Positions 14,536 to 15,487 of a stretch of DNA of 15,487 bases are shown here, piece after piece. Origin of the DNA: CAZONU01 sp965370045 (GTDB lineage Bacteria; Planctomycetota; SZUA-567; JAKLDR01); assembly GCA_965370045.1 (NCBI GenBank), contig CBDUSI010000106.1, positions 1-15,487 of the forward strand. Reading direction: 5' to 3'. The position numbers were made by a program, and so were the translations under genes. The notes below the pieces were generated by a model. That model made no database searches. It was not told the origin of the DNA and saw only the letters and a list, made by a program, of their open reading frames with translations. The first letter of the stretch is position 1. The number at the start of each line of letters is the position of its first letter.

Positions 14536-14542
14536 ACCTCCT
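14536..14542 (-). promoter_or_regulatory. Ribosome binding site deciding the start of the first operon gene
   Basis: On the minus strand, AGGAGGT ends 4 nt before ATG 14531 and is a near-perfect anti-16S match. It rejects the longer reading that starts at 14573. Confidence 0.7.
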
Positions 14543-14578
14543 GGCGGGGAAATACGCCGCTCTGAACCTGCAATAGTC

Positions 14579-14607
14579 AATGTAGCGCTATTTCCGGATA
14601 TCCGCAA
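14579..14607 (-). promoter_or_regulatory. Possible promoter of the SPFH/radical SAM operon
   Basis: On the minus strand, TTGCGG (14602-14607, three of six consensus bases) lies 17 nt upstream of TACATT (14579-14584, four of six). The leader to ATG 14531 would be about 40 nt. TTGACT at 14575-14580 is a better -35 match, but no -10 box lies at a suitable distance from it. This is a weak prediction. Confidence 0.3.
14595..14604. promoter_or_regulatory. Palindrome CGGATATCCG, possible operator
   Basis: A perfect 10-bp palindrome sits in the divergent intergenic region 14532-14713, overlapping the possible -35 and spacer of the minus-strand operon promoter. Its position would suit a repressor site. 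Ten-base palindromes also arise by chance, so this is tentative. Confidence 0.25.
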
Positions 14608-14713
14608 CTACAATCCGAGGCGAGTTTTGTAATAGCCTGCTCCCCGGCCACGCACGGCCCCGCCCGCAGACCAGCCCCTCCTTGATGTTGACACGGGAAA
14701 GCACAGGAATATC

Positions 14714-15487
14714 ATGGGTTGGGGAGTCCGAACGCAAGGAGCCGCCGCATTGGCGAATCCCGAACTTGTCAGGAAGCTGAGCCCGGCTACCAAGAAGGGC
14801 ATACTGGTTACCGAGGCCAAGCAGGGACAGCTTGCCACCAGCGAGCTCGTTGACCTCGCCGACCTTCTGGCCACCGATCCGGCCGACCGTGCCACCATGA
14901 CCCAGGCCGCGCTTGAGGCTCTGGTCGCTGGGGGGATGCCCGCCGGCCGGGTGGCAGACCTGCGCAAGGCCTTCGCGACCAGCAGCGGCGCCTCTACGCC
15001 GACGCCGACCGCCCCGCCCATCGCTCCCCCGGCCATTCCCCCCGTCGCTCCCCCACCGGTTCCGCCAGCCGTGCCCGCCAGCCAGGCGGCGGCCGACGCC
15101 CTGGCCAAGAGCGCGGCCAGCCAGCAGACCCGGCCGGTGCAGCCAGCCTTCAAGGTGCCCTTCGACAACCAACCCTCGATAACCACCAGGGCAGAAGAAG
15201 CGGGAACCACTGAATCGGCCATCATGGAGTGGTCTGACTTACAGAACGAGCTCCAGAAGGCGGCCGAGCCGGAGCAAGCGCCGCCGCCCCAGGAACCGCC
15301 GGCAACACCGGAGCCCCCCGCGCCCAAGGCTCCCGCGCCCCCTGCGCCCAAGGCTCCCGCGCCGCTTCGCGGGGCCGCCGCCCAACTGATGAAGCAGCCG
15401 CCTCCCCCGGCAGCCCCCCACCCCCCCCCGCCGCCCCCCGCCCCCCCGCCAGGCACCCCACCCGCTTCGGGCGGGCCGAGGTTTCGC
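14714..15487 (+). CDS. Proline-rich protein of unknown function, 3' end beyond the window
   Basis: An open frame of 258 codons runs from ATG 14714 to the window end without a stop, so the gene is incomplete. Residues about 12-95 look like an ordinary helical domain (NPELVRKLSPATKKGILV, GQLATSELVDLADLLATD, MTQAALEALVAGGMPAGRV). I do not recognise this family. From about residue 96 it becomes Pro/Ala-rich, with a more normal island near KVPFDNQPSITT and IMEWSDLQNELQKAAE, an APKAPAPP repeat and a long Pro stretch. Such linkers usually separate domains, so another domain probably lies beyond the window. ATG 14714 has AGGA 5 nt upstream. TTG 14750 has a better AAGGAG at 8 nt spacing (14736-14741) and is a real alternative. 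It is divergent from the SPFH operon. Long minus-strand frames opposite it are read here as shadows because their translations are Gly/Ala/Ser/Arg low complexity. Confidence 0.65.
   Translation, partial: MGWGVRTQGAAALANPELVRKLSPATKKGILVTEAKQGQLATSELVDLADLLATDPADRATMTQAALEALVAGGMPAGRVADLRKAFATSSGASTPTPTAPPIAPPAIPPVAPPPVPPAVPASQAAADALAKSAASQQTRPVQPAFKVPFDNQPSITTRAEEAGTTESAIMEWSDLQNELQKAAEPEQAPPPQEPPATPEPPAPKAPAPPAPKAPAPLRGAAAQLMKQPPPPAAPHPPPPPPAPPPGTPPASGGPRFR
15320..15363. repeat. Tandem 24-nt repeat coding APKAPAPP
   Basis: The 20-mer GCGCCCAAGGCTCCCGCGCC occurs at 15320-15339 and again at 15344-15363, a 24-nt (8-codon) period in frame with the Pro-rich protein. A C-rich stretch with several homopolymer runs follows at about 15404-15450. 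Confidence 0.7.

Noticed and set aside
13077..14576. Plus-strand 499-codon frame opposite the SPFH gene and its neighbour
   Set aside because: It is antisense to the clear SPFH protein and its ribosome binding sites, and the composition is Leu/Val/Gly/His low complexity.
14608..15456. Minus-strand frames opposite the proline-rich gene (also 14588-15172)
   Set aside because: The translations are Gly/Ala/Ser-rich repeats created by the complement of the proline codons. The plus-strand frame has a normal helical N-terminal domain and start signals.
1..15487. tRNA, rRNA, insertion sequences, attachment sites
   Set aside because: No cloverleaf, rRNA-like sequence, transposase or flanking inverted repeats were recognised by eye in any gap between genes.

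Overview
This is a G+C-rich bacterial chromosomal window, about two thirds G+C by eye, with Shine-Dalgarno-led ATG, GTG and TTG starts. Several features suggest a planctomycete or a neighbouring PVC/Sumerlaeota-like lineage, although no phylogenetic marker is present. The first gene fragment carries a C-terminal signature I associate with planctomycete proteins (an AARLA helix, then PTDPFSGKP, LYR and YSVGGWDRSDNG). The sugar genes are a HEAT-repeat fused FAD oxidoreductase, an AGE epimerase, a TIM-barrel sugar isomerase and a Gfo/Idh/MocA dehydrogenase, a mix common in those phyla.

Layout. (1) Positions 33-830 hold the 3' part of a planctomycete-type hypothetical protein whose 5' end looks frameshifted or truncated. 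It runs tail-to-tail into dinB. (2) dinB (DNA polymerase IV, minus strand, 766-1947) is divergent from a three-gene plus-strand sugar operon (2000-6891): a tandem FAD oxidoreductase with HEAT repeats, an N-acylglucosamine 2-epimerase family enzyme, and a xylose-isomerase-like TIM barrel. (3) A small Cys-containing protein follows at 6977-7369. (4) All of 7470-14531 is on the minus strand. A Gfo/Idh/MocA oxidoreductase (7470-8486) lies at its end with its own ribosome binding site. Upstream of it is a compact six-gene operon, transcribed from 14531 down to 8547. In transcription order it encodes a helical protein of unknown function, a YdjI-like SPFH protein with three zinc ribbons, a two-TM zinc-ribbon protein, a PqqD-radical SAM-SPASM enzyme, a DUF2207-like membrane protein ending in a Gly8 / CACAGCACACACA / GGGR tail, and a class I methyltransferase. 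(5) A divergent plus-strand gene begins at 14714 and runs off the window as a proline-rich protein.

The most interesting candidate is the six-gene operon. A radical SAM/SPASM enzyme with an N-terminal PqqD-like (RiPP recognition element type) domain lies 6 nt upstream of a membrane protein with an alternating Cys-Ala tail, and a SAM methyltransferase follows 10 nt later. SPASM enzymes with PqqD-like domains commonly install cross-links on Cys-containing peptides. I therefore infer a protein-tail modification system in which the substrate is the predicted cytosolic C-terminus of a membrane protein, embedded in an SPFH/zinc-ribbon membrane module like Bacillus ydjGHI. The gene order, motifs and tail are visible in the sequence. 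The modification itself is inference.

No tRNA, rRNA, CRISPR array or insertion sequence was recognised. No gap between genes exceeds 300 nt: the largest are 14532-14713 (divergent promoter region), 7370-7469 (convergent gap) and 6892-6976.
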